Positions 28,439 through 36,452 of a DNA stretch of 64,000 bases are shown here, piece after piece. The notes beneath the pieces are model-generated. The model searched no databases and had not been told where the DNA came from. It saw only the letters and a list, made by a program, of their open reading frames with translations. Origin of the DNA: UBA5109 sp038148755. GTDB lineage: Bacteria; Pseudomonadota; Gammaproteobacteria; Pseudomonadales; Pseudohongiellaceae. The stretch spans positions 124,001 through 188,000 of the forward strand of contig JAYQWA010000002.1 in NCBI GenBank assembly GCA_038148755.1, in the 5' to 3' direction. Numbering within the stretch: the first letter of the stretch is position 1; each line of letters begins with the position of its first letter. The position numbers were made by a program, and so were the translations under genes.

Positions 28439-31400
28439 TTATTGCGCCGGTTTTAATCGGGCAGCACGAGCCCTTGGTTTTGCGCTCGATTTATCTACCT
28501 TCTTACTTTTTGATTTTTTAAACAGTTTTTCACCCAGCACCAACATACAAGGCGTAAAAATCAAAGTAAGCATAGTAGCAAAGAACAAACCGCCGGCAAT
28601 TGCGGTTGATAATTGCACCCACATTTGAGTGGAAGGACCACCAATAATAATTTCCTGATCAATGATATTGATGCTTATTGCAAGCACCATCGGGACCAGA
28701 CCTAATATTGTCGTAACTGATGTCAGTAATACCGGACGAATACGTTGTGCAGCAGTTTCTATGACCGCTCTTTTTACACTAAAGTCTGTGTTTTTTCTGA
28801 TTTCATTATAAGTATCTATCAGTACAATATTATTGTTTACCACAATCCCTGCCAGCGCTATAACACCAATACCGCACATCACAATACCGAATGGCTGCCC
28901 ACTGATAATTAAAAAGATCAGCACACCAGCCGTTGAAAAAATCACGGCAGAAATAATCAGAAATGACTGATAAAAATTATTAAACTGAGTCAATAAAATA
29001 CCAATCATAAATACGATGGCAACGGCAAAGGCTTTCGCCAGAAAGCCCATGGCTTCAGCCTGGTCTTCGTCCTCACCGCCAAAACTGACATTCACACCCG
29101 GGTCAAAAGTCAAATCCTGCAAAGCATTTCTCAACAGGTTGATCTGATTGGCTGCCAGCAATCCCGCTTCAACATCAGCTTGAATCGTCAGCGTTCTGCT
29201 GCCATCGATACGATTAATAACACCTGTTTTTTGTGATGTTTCAAAATTTAAAAAATTACCAATGGGGATTAAGCCATTCATCGTTGGAACATTTAACTGA
29301 CTTAACTGCTCCATATTCCGATTCACATCATTGAAACGTAAACGGATATCAAGCTCTTCATCCGCATCATCAGGCTGATATTCTGACAGCTTAAGACCTG
29401 TCGTCAGCAACTGTACAGCACTACCCAGACTGGTAATATCTGCCCCATATCTGGCTGCTTCTTCCCTGTCCACCAGCAACTCCCATTCAATACCCGGCAG
29501 CGTCCGATTATCTTCAACATCGGTGAAGCCACCAATTTCATCCATTGTTGATAAAATTGTTGCAACCGTTTCGTTGAGTACTGCAGGATCCTCCGAGCTA
29601 ACCTTAAGCTCGATGGGTTTGCCAGAGGTTGGACCATTTTCCTGTTCTGCAATTTCAATCTGAATACCAGGGACATCTGCCAGTCTGCTACGCACGACTT
29701 GTTGTAATTCAATTGCGGTTGGGCGTAAATCCCAATCAACAAAATCCAGTTGAACAACACCGATTGTATCTTCAGCAGCATTATTACCCTGACCTCCACC
29801 ACCTGCTGTTCTGGTATATACAGCGTCCAGATAATCCATATCCAACAGGCGCACTTCCACGTCACTCATTATCTGATCTTTCTCATAAATGGATAAATCC
29901 CCTCTGGCATGGATTTCCACCTGAATAAATTCGGGTTCCTGATAGGGAAAGAACTCAACACCTTTACCTAATTTTCCATAAGCAAAATAAGCCCCAAACA
30001 GAAACAGGATTGTGACAGCAAGCACCTTGCCTGGATGGTTAAGCAACTTCCAAAGAAATTTCAAATACACCAGGGTGGCCCCTTTTGCAGATTTAACACT
30101 CTGATGCTGTACATGTTCGGTTTTGGCAACAGTCTTTGCACTGATCTGTCTACCAACAACGCCACCCAGGACTGGAATAAAACACAAGGCCATAAACAGT
30201 GAAGCGCTGAGTGTAAACAGAACCGTAATCGGCAAATATTTCATAAACTCGCCCACCATTCCCGGCCAGAAAAGCAGAGGGAAAAATACCGATAAAGTAG
30301 TTGCTGTCGACGCAATAATTGGCCAGGCCATTCTTTTTGCCGCCATGGCAAAAGCTTCTTTTCTGCGAAGACCTTCCGACCTGAGGCGTTCTGCAAGCTC
30401 AATAGTAATAATGGCGCCATCTACCAACATACCAACCACCAGAATCAGGCTGAACAACACGATCATGTTGATGGTCAATCCCATAGTTTGAATAATCAAA
30501 ATACCGGCGAGAAAGGAACCAGGTATAGCCAAACCAACCAGTAGCGCCGGACCAACGCCAAGTGCTGCTATGACTACAATCATCACCAGGATAATGGCGG
30601 TAATAACATTATTCTCCAGATCACCCAACATGGTACGGATCGACTCAGATTCATCCAGCAGGTAAGTGACTTCTATAGATGCTGGCCATGCCTCCTGAGA
30701 ATTGTCAATCAGGGTTCGTACAGCTTCTATCGTTTCTATAATATTGGCCCCGGTGCGTTTGGAAATTTCCAGCACCACGGCATTTTCACCGCCAATTCTG
30801 GCAAAACTTTCAGGATCTTTGTAAGTTCTTCTTATAGTGGCAACATCCTGAAAGGTAACTACACGATCATCCAGGACTTTAATAGGCATTGTCAGGATAT
30901 CTTCCAGTTCTGATATGACACCTGGCACTTTTAAAACCATTCTGCCGGATCCTGAGTCCAGAGCTCCAGCGGCAATCAACTGGTTGTTATTAATCACCAG
31001 ACTGGATATATCCTGAAACGACAACTGATAAGCATCAAGTACAGAAGGCTCAATCAGAATTTCGAGCATTTCTTCGCGGTCACCACCTATGGTCACTTCA
31101 AGTACATTGGGTAGGCCTTCAATACGATCCTGTAGATCCCTGGCAATAGTGATCAGTGTTCTTTCCGCAACTCTTCCTGACAAAGACACCGAAAGCACCG
31201 GAAATTCCGATATATTGACTTCATTTACTGTTGGCTCGAGTGTTTCAGGCGGGAGTTCTGCACGGGCTCTGTCAACCTGTTCCCTGACATCCAGTAAAGC
31301 CTGATCAATATCGTAGCCGGCGTCAAATTCCATCAGAACCGAAGCGTGTCCTTCAGACGCTGTGGAGGTCATTTCATCCAAGCCTTCCAAAGATTGTAAT

Positions 31401-31612
31401 TCCTGCTCCATGGGCATCACTAAAAGACGTTCAGCGTCTTCGGGTGAAATACCCTCATGCACCATTGAGACATAAACAATAGGGATAGGGATATCAGGCA
31501 TGGACTCTTTTGAAATTGTCACATAAGAATAAGCACCCGCAACCATGATTGCGACCAACATCAGAATCACAACTTTAGGTCTGGAAAAAGCAGCGTCTAT
31601 TAAAGTATTCAT
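28439..31612 (-). CDS. RND-family efflux permease
   Basis: AcrB-type proton-driven inner-membrane pump, 1057 residues with twelve expected membrane segments: one near residue 20, six about 335-530, then five about 860-1035, separated by two large periplasmic domains. The GXXXD-type motif region GMLVDGAIITIELAERLR in TM4 carries the essential acidic residue (Asp). N-terminus PKVVILMLVAIMVAGAYSY is typical. A basic Lys/Ala/Pro tail ends it. It follows the adaptor gene by 37 bp; no outer-membrane channel gene is nearby, so a TolC elsewhere is needed. Substrates unknown. Confidence 0.93.
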   Translation of the reverse strand: MNTLIDAAFSRPKVVILMLVAIMVAGAYSYVTISKESMPDIPIPIVYVSMVHEGISPEDAERLLVMPMEQELQSLEGLDEMTSTASEGHASVLMEFDAGYDIDQALLDVREQVDRARAELPPETLEPTVNEVNISEFPVLSVSLSGRVAERTLITIARDLQDRIEGLPNVLEVTIGGDREEMLEILIEPSVLDAYQLSFQDISSLVINNNQLIAAGALDSGSGRMVLKVPGVISELEDILTMPIKVLDDRVVTFQDVATIRRTYKDPESFARIGGENAVVLEISKRTGANIIETIEAVRTLIDNSQEAWPASIEVTYLLDESESIRTMLGDLENNVITAIILVMIVVIAALGVGPALLVGLAIPGSFLAGILIIQTMGLTINMIVLFSLILVVGMLVDGAIITIELAERLRSEGLRRKEAFAMAAKRMAWPIIASTATTLSVFFPLLFWPGMVGEFMKYLPITVLFTLSASLFMALCFIPVLGGVVGRQISAKTVAKTEHVQHQSVKSAKGATLVYLKFLWKLLNHPGKVLAVTILFLFGAYFAYGKLGKGVEFFPYQEPEFIQVEIHARGDLSIYEKDQIMSDVEVRLLDMDYLDAVYTRTAGGGGQGNNAAEDTIGVVQLDFVDWDLRPTAIELQQVVRSRLADVPGIQIEIAEQENGPTSGKPIELKVSSEDPAVLNETVATILSTMDEIGGFTDVEDNRTLPGIEWELLVDREEAARYGADITSLGSAVQLLTTGLKLSEYQPDDADEELDIRLRFNDVNRNMEQLSQLNVPTMNGLIPIGNFLNFETSQKTGVINRIDGSRTLTIQADVEAGLLAANQINLLRNALQDLTFDPGVNVSFGGEDEDQAEAMGFLAKAFAVAIVFMIGILLTQFNNFYQSFLIISAVIFSTAGVLIFLIISGQPFGIVMCGIGVIALAGIVVNNNIVLIDTYNEIRKNTDFSVKRAVIETAAQRIRPVLLTSVTTILGLVPMVLAISINIIDQEIIIGGPSTQMWVQLSTAIAGGLFFATMLTLIFTPCMLVLGEKLFKKSKSKKVDKSSAKPRARAARLKPAQ

Positions 31613-31649
31613 AATAAAATTCTGTCTTGGTTAAACGTTTTGATCAGAT

Positions 31650-32777
31650 TTACTTAAATTCCGAATACTGCGGCATGGGAATATCAGAACTCCATGCCAT
31701 TTCACCGTCAGCAAGCGTGATCCTGACAGCTTCACCAATGGCTGCAAAGCCCTGCCCGGCAGTAATAATTCTTGCAACTTCAGGCAAACCACTAATCCAC
31801 ATCCCATTAACATCTGATGCTTCAATCTTGGCAAGATAAAACTCAACCACACCTTCATAGTTCACGGTTTTAATACCAATATCACCAGCTTCGTTCAGGG
31901 TTAACAGCCCTGCCGACAGATAATGTGCTTTTACCTGCTTGCGCGGAATTCTGGCTATGACGCTACTGCCCGCTCTCAAGTCTTCGGTATTAGGGACAGC
32001 AATCTCAACACGGAATGTGCGAGTAGCTTCATTTGCCCGGGGCGAAATGTACCGGATCTGACCAGTCGTCTCGCGTCCGTTAATCATCTCGACTTTTGAT
32101 TCAACACCCAAAGCCAGAAACTCCACATCACTCTGCGATACATAAGTATTTACAACCAGCGGGTCGTTATCGACTATACGGGTCAATTCATTACCCAACC
32201 CAACATATTCTCCCAGATCCACCAGGTTTTCTTCTATGTAGCCGCTGAAAGGTGCCCGGATATAGGTTTTTTCAATTTCCAGTTGAATGCGTTCAAGCTC
32301 AACTTCTGCGAGTTTTAGTTGTGTCAACGCCGTATCAAGCTCAGTGCTTGAAACAAAACCACGTTCATGCAGATTAGCCTGGGCTTCATAAAGCCGCTGC
32401 TTTTCCTGCAAGTTAATTGTGGCCTGTTCTTCACGTATGACACGGTCATCCATTTTAATTCGCATAATGACACTGCCAGCATCAACATAACTGCCTTCAC
32501 TGACTAAAATCTCGTCAATTTGACCACTGGTTTCCGCGCGTAATAAAACCTCACGGTCAGGTACCGCACTGCCATTGGCAATAATGTAACTGGTAATCTC
32601 TTCTGCCTGCATATCAGTCACTTCTACCAGTACGCGGTTATCTACAGCTTGAGAAGCTGTGCCAGCATTGAGGTCACTCATCTCTTCAGCGTTGTTATCA
32701 CGCATTACCATGCCTGATGCCATCCACACCACCAGCGCTACGCAGGCTCCCAGTGCTATCCCTACAGACTTATTCAT
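31650..32777 (-). CDS. RND periplasmic adaptor (membrane fusion protein)
   Basis: Links the RND pump to an outer-membrane channel. It has an N-terminal membrane anchor (residues about 5-25), a lipoyl half-motif (LRAETSGQIDEILVSEGSYVDAG), a helical hairpin at about 110-165, a second half-motif (IRAPFSGYIEENLVDLGEYV), and beta-barrel and membrane-proximal domains. 375 residues. Its ATG overlaps the padR stop by 8 bases, so regulator, adaptor and pump form one operon. Confidence 0.92.
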   Translation of the reverse strand: MNKSVGIALGACVALVVWMASGMVMRDNNAEEMSDLNAGTASQAVDNRVLVEVTDMQAEEITSYIIANGSAVPDREVLLRAETSGQIDEILVSEGSYVDAGSVIMRIKMDDRVIREEQATINLQEKQRLYEAQANLHERGFVSSTELDTALTQLKLAEVELERIQLEIEKTYIRAPFSGYIEENLVDLGEYVGLGNELTRIVDNDPLVVNTYVSQSDVEFLALGVESKVEMINGRETTGQIRYISPRANEATRTFRVEIAVPNTEDLRAGSSVIARIPRKQVKAHYLSAGLLTLNEAGDIGIKTVNYEGVVEFYLAKIEASDVNGMWISGLPEVARIITAGQGFAAIGEAVRITLADGEMAWSSDIPMPQYSEFK

Positions 32778-33333
32778 AACTCATCTCCTCAGCCGTCTCC
32801 CCGGCAACTTCCTTATTTTTCAAACCTTCTATCAACATCTCTGCATTCTTCTCTAAAAACTCTTTCTCTGCTTTCACTTTGTCGTGCACATACTCAAGTA
32901 AAAATTCCTGACCTTTGTTGCCGCTAACATATTCACGCCATCGTGGTTCATCTTGCAAAAAGCATTCCATATCCTTTATGCGTTCCTCAAAAATAGTTTC
33001 AAGGCGCTCTGGTGAAAGCATTTCGGCGAAAAAGAGCAGGAACATAAACTGCGAACGAATTTTATGCGTTGGCACTAATACTTCTAATTCTGCTTTTAAA
33101 AAATCCCTGCCTGCATCCGTTAAGTCATAGATTTTCTTATTTGGCAGCGCTTCCTGTTCAACAATTTCAGATTGAACCAGCCCTTCCTCCTCCAGACTTT
33201 TAAGTACCGGATACACGCCACTACGCGCAACATCAACAAAATGCCCGAAGGGATCTTCCAACTTTTTCCCTATATCGTAGCCAGAAGCCTTACCCAGACT
33301 CAGCGCAGCCAAACATAAAATCTTTGTATTCAT
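32770..33333 (-). CDS. PadR-family transcriptional regulator
   Basis: First gene of the efflux operon. The N-terminal winged helix shows the PadR pattern LGKASGYDIGKKL ... GVYPVLKSLEEEGLV (about residues 13-54). A long C-terminal helical region (about 100-175, Lys/Glu-rich) is the dimerisation and ligand part. PadR proteins usually repress their own operon until a phenolic or drug ligand binds; here that is inferred from the overlap with the adaptor gene and from the tandem repeats upstream. Confidence 0.88.
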   Translation of the reverse strand: MNTKILCLAALSLGKASGYDIGKKLEDPFGHFVDVARSGVYPVLKSLEEEGLVQSEIVEQEALPNKKIYDLTDAGRDFLKAELEVLVPTHKIRSQFMFLLFFAEMLSPERLETIFEERIKDMECFLQDEPRWREYVSGNKGQEFLLEYVHDKVKAEKEFLEKNAEMLIEGLKNKEVAGETAEEMSYE

Positions 33334-33375
33334 TTATACGGATATATATGATCATCAGATGACAATAGGCCAGAT

Positions 33376-33420
33376 TATACTATTATAATCTATACTAGTA
33401 CAATCTATACTATTATATTT
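33376..33420. promoter_or_regulatory. Three tandem 15-bp repeats upstream of padR
   Basis: TATACTATTATAATC, TATACTAGTACAATC and TATACTATTATATTT follow one another without gaps. The middle copy contains the palindrome TACTAGTA. The block begins 43 bp upstream of the padR start codon and is the best candidate for the operator or promoter of the padR-adaptor-RND operon. Confidence 0.65.
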
Positions 33421-33613
33421 TGTAAGGGTATTGCTGGCATTTTATGCAAACCATGGCACTAAAACTGTCGAAACAGCAGCAAAATGAAAAATGAGTGGAC
33501 TAATATCCGGTTGGCTACCGGTTATTGACGGCAAGGCCTTTGAGGCATTTTTTTATAGTAAGCGGTTTAAGTAGCTCAATATCCCAAAGCGTATACTTGA
33601 AAACCTTAATTAT

Positions 33614-35011
33614 TTAATTAAAGGTAACCACAGCGCCGACTGTGGTGCGGTCCGCAACGGCCTGAAAGGCCTGTTTGGTCTGCCCCATTGGAACCGACAT
33701 CGTTACCATCGCGCCGGCATCGAAGAGTCCCTGGTTTATCAATTCAACGAAACGTGGAACATCTGCTTTCGCATTTACGCCTCCATACTGGCCAGCATAA
33801 TGAATTCGCCCACGGTTAGACCAGGTGCCTGCAGGTAGACTTATCTCTCCACGTGGTAAACCCAGTGTCACCAGTCTGCCAGCTGCACGAGTGCATTCCC
33901 AGGCCTGTTTGGTAGGTAACAATGCTGTCGGGTCAGGACCACGTTCAACTGTCGGTGTGCGGAACTCGGCGCCAACCGTAGCTACGACCAGATCCGCACC
34001 CCGGCTGTCGCCATTGGGCCGGCTGTCACGCCCTCCAATAAGTTTTCTGTCTGTTGGACCGCTACATAAATCCCGAATGTGTTGCACCAGATTATCAGCC
34101 ACAACATTCGGATCAAGCGCCAGAGTCGCACCCATACTCAAGGCCAGTTCCCGGCGCGCTGCTATAGGCTCAATGGCGATTATCTGAGCCGCACCCATAA
34201 TTCTCGCTCCCTGAATCGCACTGAGGCCCACCGGACCGGCACCGAACACAACCACATTGGAACCAAAATCAGCAGGCACATAAGTTGTCACAGCACCCAA
34301 ACCACAGGCACCAACGCATCCCAGCATAGCCAGATCCTCAGCTGCGGCATCGGTAAAAGCGGGCACGCAATACCACTCATAGGTCACCATCAATTCACCA
34401 AAGCCACCGGTATTATTATGCTGTACAACTGGCGTCCCATCCGCCAACTCTCCAATTGAAACCAAAGGCTCACCGGCAGAAGGATTCATCTGACAAATAT
34501 CACCCCTGCCACGTAAACAGTTATAACACTCACCACAATTTGGGGTATTGGTAACCAGTACCCTGTCACCTGGCCGCACACGCCTTACCGAAGGACCTAC
34601 TGCTTCAACAATTCCAACACCGCCGTGCCCAAGAATCCTCGCCTCATCGCCACGTGAGCCTTCCCCATTCTCACCCAGTGCCTGATTGATTATTGAGTAA
34701 CAGCATTGTGCGGCCTCACTACGGACCACCACCATGTTTTCCTGAATCGGCAACAGGCGTACATCCTGAATCTCAGCACCGGCTGGCTGTCGCACAAAAG
34801 CCTTGAATGTTTCTCCGACTGGCGGTACTGATGATGTCTGCCCGGCAGAACTGGTGGCATAAGACTGCTGTGCAGCCAGTCGGCTGGATGCAGCCGCAGC
34901 AACGCCGGTAAGTGCTGCAGCCGTTCCCTGCTTCAGCAGATTGCGGCGCGTAACGCCTGCTTGATTTTCCTCAGTTGCATTATTGGGCTTATCATCATGT
35001 GACTTACACAT
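33614..35011 (-). CDS. Tat-exported zinc-type alcohol dehydrogenase homologue
   Basis: 465-residue medium-chain dehydrogenase. A twin-arginine signal is visible: TRRNLLKQG at residues 21-29 followed by an Ala-rich hydrophobic stretch and an Ala-rich cleavage region. The structural zinc motif C-x2-C-x2-C-x7-C occurs in NCGECYNCLRGRGDIC, and the nucleotide fold has FGAGPVGLSA. The usual GHE of the catalytic site reads GHG, so the Glu is missing. There is an insertion with RDSRPNGDSRG near 330-345. Export of a folded, cofactor-loaded dehydrogenase would fit Tat. Substrate unknown. Confidence 0.82.
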   Translation of the reverse strand: MCKSHDDKPNNATEENQAGVTRRNLLKQGTAAALTGVAAAASSRLAAQQSYATSSAGQTSSVPPVGETFKAFVRQPAGAEIQDVRLLPIQENMVVVRSEAAQCCYSIINQALGENGEGSRGDEARILGHGGVGIVEAVGPSVRRVRPGDRVLVTNTPNCGECYNCLRGRGDICQMNPSAGEPLVSIGELADGTPVVQHNNTGGFGELMVTYEWYCVPAFTDAAAEDLAMLGCVGACGLGAVTTYVPADFGSNVVVFGAGPVGLSAIQGARIMGAAQIIAIEPIAARRELALSMGATLALDPNVVADNLVQHIRDLCSGPTDRKLIGGRDSRPNGDSRGADLVVATVGAEFRTPTVERGPDPTALLPTKQAWECTRAAGRLVTLGLPRGEISLPAGTWSNRGRIHYAGQYGGVNAKADVPRFVELINQGLFDAGAMVTMSVPMGQTKQAFQAVADRTTVGAVVTFN

Positions 35012-35145
35012 AGCTTCACCTTCTTGAATCCCCTGCCGATACTTTGAATGTCTATAACCTGGCTAAAATAACAAAGCTTAAAACCTTCAACATTTTTTAC
35101 ACGTTTTTAGCTATAAATGCCAATTTATTAAGATAGAATGCGCTG

Positions 35146-35766
35146 ATGCTACATAGAATTATTTTCAGTCTGTTTTTAACCTTGAGCACTTTCTCGAAAG
35201 TACAGGCACAGGATGAATTTACTATTCTGTTTCTGGGAGATTCCCTGACCGAAGGATTAGGCCTTGATGTCGAGCAGGCATTTCCCAACCTTGTCGATGA
35301 ACGTCTGCAAGCCGAAGGATACAATTACATTAACATTATCAATGCTGGTATCAGTGGCTCAACGTCAGCCAGCGCACTGGAACGCATGCAATGGTACGTC
35401 CGCTCACAGCCAGATCTGGTCATTCTTGCTTTAGGTGCCAATGATGGTTTGCGTGGACTCAGTGTTGAGAACATGAAAAACAATCTGGCTGCTACCATAG
35501 AGTTTTCTCAGGCTAATGGTGTTAATGTCGCACTGACAGGTATGCTTACTCCGCCTAATATGGGGGAAGAGTACACCTCATCCTTTGCCCAGGTTTTTCC
35601 TGACCTGGCTAAAGAATATGAGCTGGATTTCATGCCTTTCCTGCTGCAGGATGTCGCCGGAATTGCTGAACTCAACCAGGCTGATGGCATACACCCCAAT
35701 GTTGAAGGCAGTAAAATTGTTGCTGAAAACGTCTATCAGTTTTTACTCCCCCTGCTCCCCTATTGA
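35146..35766 (+). CDS. tesA: SGNH-family arylesterase / acyl-CoA thioesterase I
   Basis: Periplasmic lipolytic enzyme (TesA type). Signal peptide at residues 1-22 ending VQA. Catalytic Ser is in FLGDSLTEGLGL (block I), Gly-Asn in LALGANDGLRG, and the Asp-His pair in ADGIHPN near residue 180. 206 residues is normal. It stands beside ybbA and ybbP on the same strand, 20 bp apart; in E. coli tesA is next to but divergent from these genes. Confidence 0.92.
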   Translation: MLHRIIFSLFLTLSTFSKVQAQDEFTILFLGDSLTEGLGLDVEQAFPNLVDERLQAEGYNYINIINAGISGSTSASALERMQWYVRSQPDLVILALGANDGLRGLSVENMKNNLAATIEFSQANGVNVALTGMLTPPNMGEEYTSSFAQVFPDLAKEYELDFMPFLLQDVAGIAELNQADGIHPNVEGSKIVAENVYQFLLPLLPY

Positions 35767-35786
35767 TTAAAGGATTAAAGCCTTAA

Positions 35787-36452
35787 ATGATTCTGGAAGT
35801 TAATAATCTTCATAAAAACTTTGAAACTGCTGGCGGCTCGGAAATCATTGAAGTTCTGAAAAACCTCAATATGAGTATGGAAGCCGGTGAAAGTGTTGCC
35901 ATTCTCGGCCAGTCAGGCAGTGGTAAATCTACCTTATTAACCCTGCTGGCAGGTCTCGACAATCCCAGCTCAGGCACCATATTGCTGAATGATCAAAACA
36001 TGCAATCGCTCAGCGAAGAAGAGCTCTCTAAATTCAGGGCATTAAATATCGGCATCATTTTCCAGCAGTTTCATCTGATGTCGCATCTGACTGCGCTGGA
36101 AAATGTTTCCCTGCCACTGGATTTATTTAAGGACAAGTCTGCTACCGAAAAAGCTAAAGAAGCCTTGGAACAGGTCGGACTAAGCCACCGTATTGAACAT
36201 TTCCCTCACCAACTCAGTGGTGGTGAATGCCAGCGCGTCGCGATTGCCCGCGCCATGGTAGTCAGGCCCAGTATTTTGCTGGCCGATGAGCCCACCGGCA
36301 ATCTGGACAATGTCACCGGTGAACATATCAGCGATATGATTTTTGATCTGGTCAAGCAGCATCATATGACCTTGTTGTTTGTCACGCATAATGAAGAACT
36401 GGCTTTACGCTGTGGACGCCAGTTGCGTTTAGAGGGAGGCAAATTTATCTGA
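35787..36452 (+). CDS. ybbA: ABC transporter ATP-binding protein, YbbA type
   Basis: ATPase subunit of a LolD/MacB-like exporter. Walker A GQSGSGKST is at about residues 40-48, Q-loop FQQFHLMSHLT near 90, signature LSGGECQRVAIARA near 143, Walker B ILLADEPTGNLD near 166. Its stop codon shares one base with the start of the permease gene, so the two are coupled. Confidence 0.92.
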   Translation: MILEVNNLHKNFETAGGSEIIEVLKNLNMSMEAGESVAILGQSGSGKSTLLTLLAGLDNPSSGTILLNDQNMQSLSEEELSKFRALNIGIIFQQFHLMSHLTALENVSLPLDLFKDKSATEKAKEALEQVGLSHRIEHFPHQLSGGECQRVAIARAMVVRPSILLADEPTGNLDNVTGEHISDMIFDLVKQHHMTLLFVTHNEELALRCGRQLRLEGGKFI

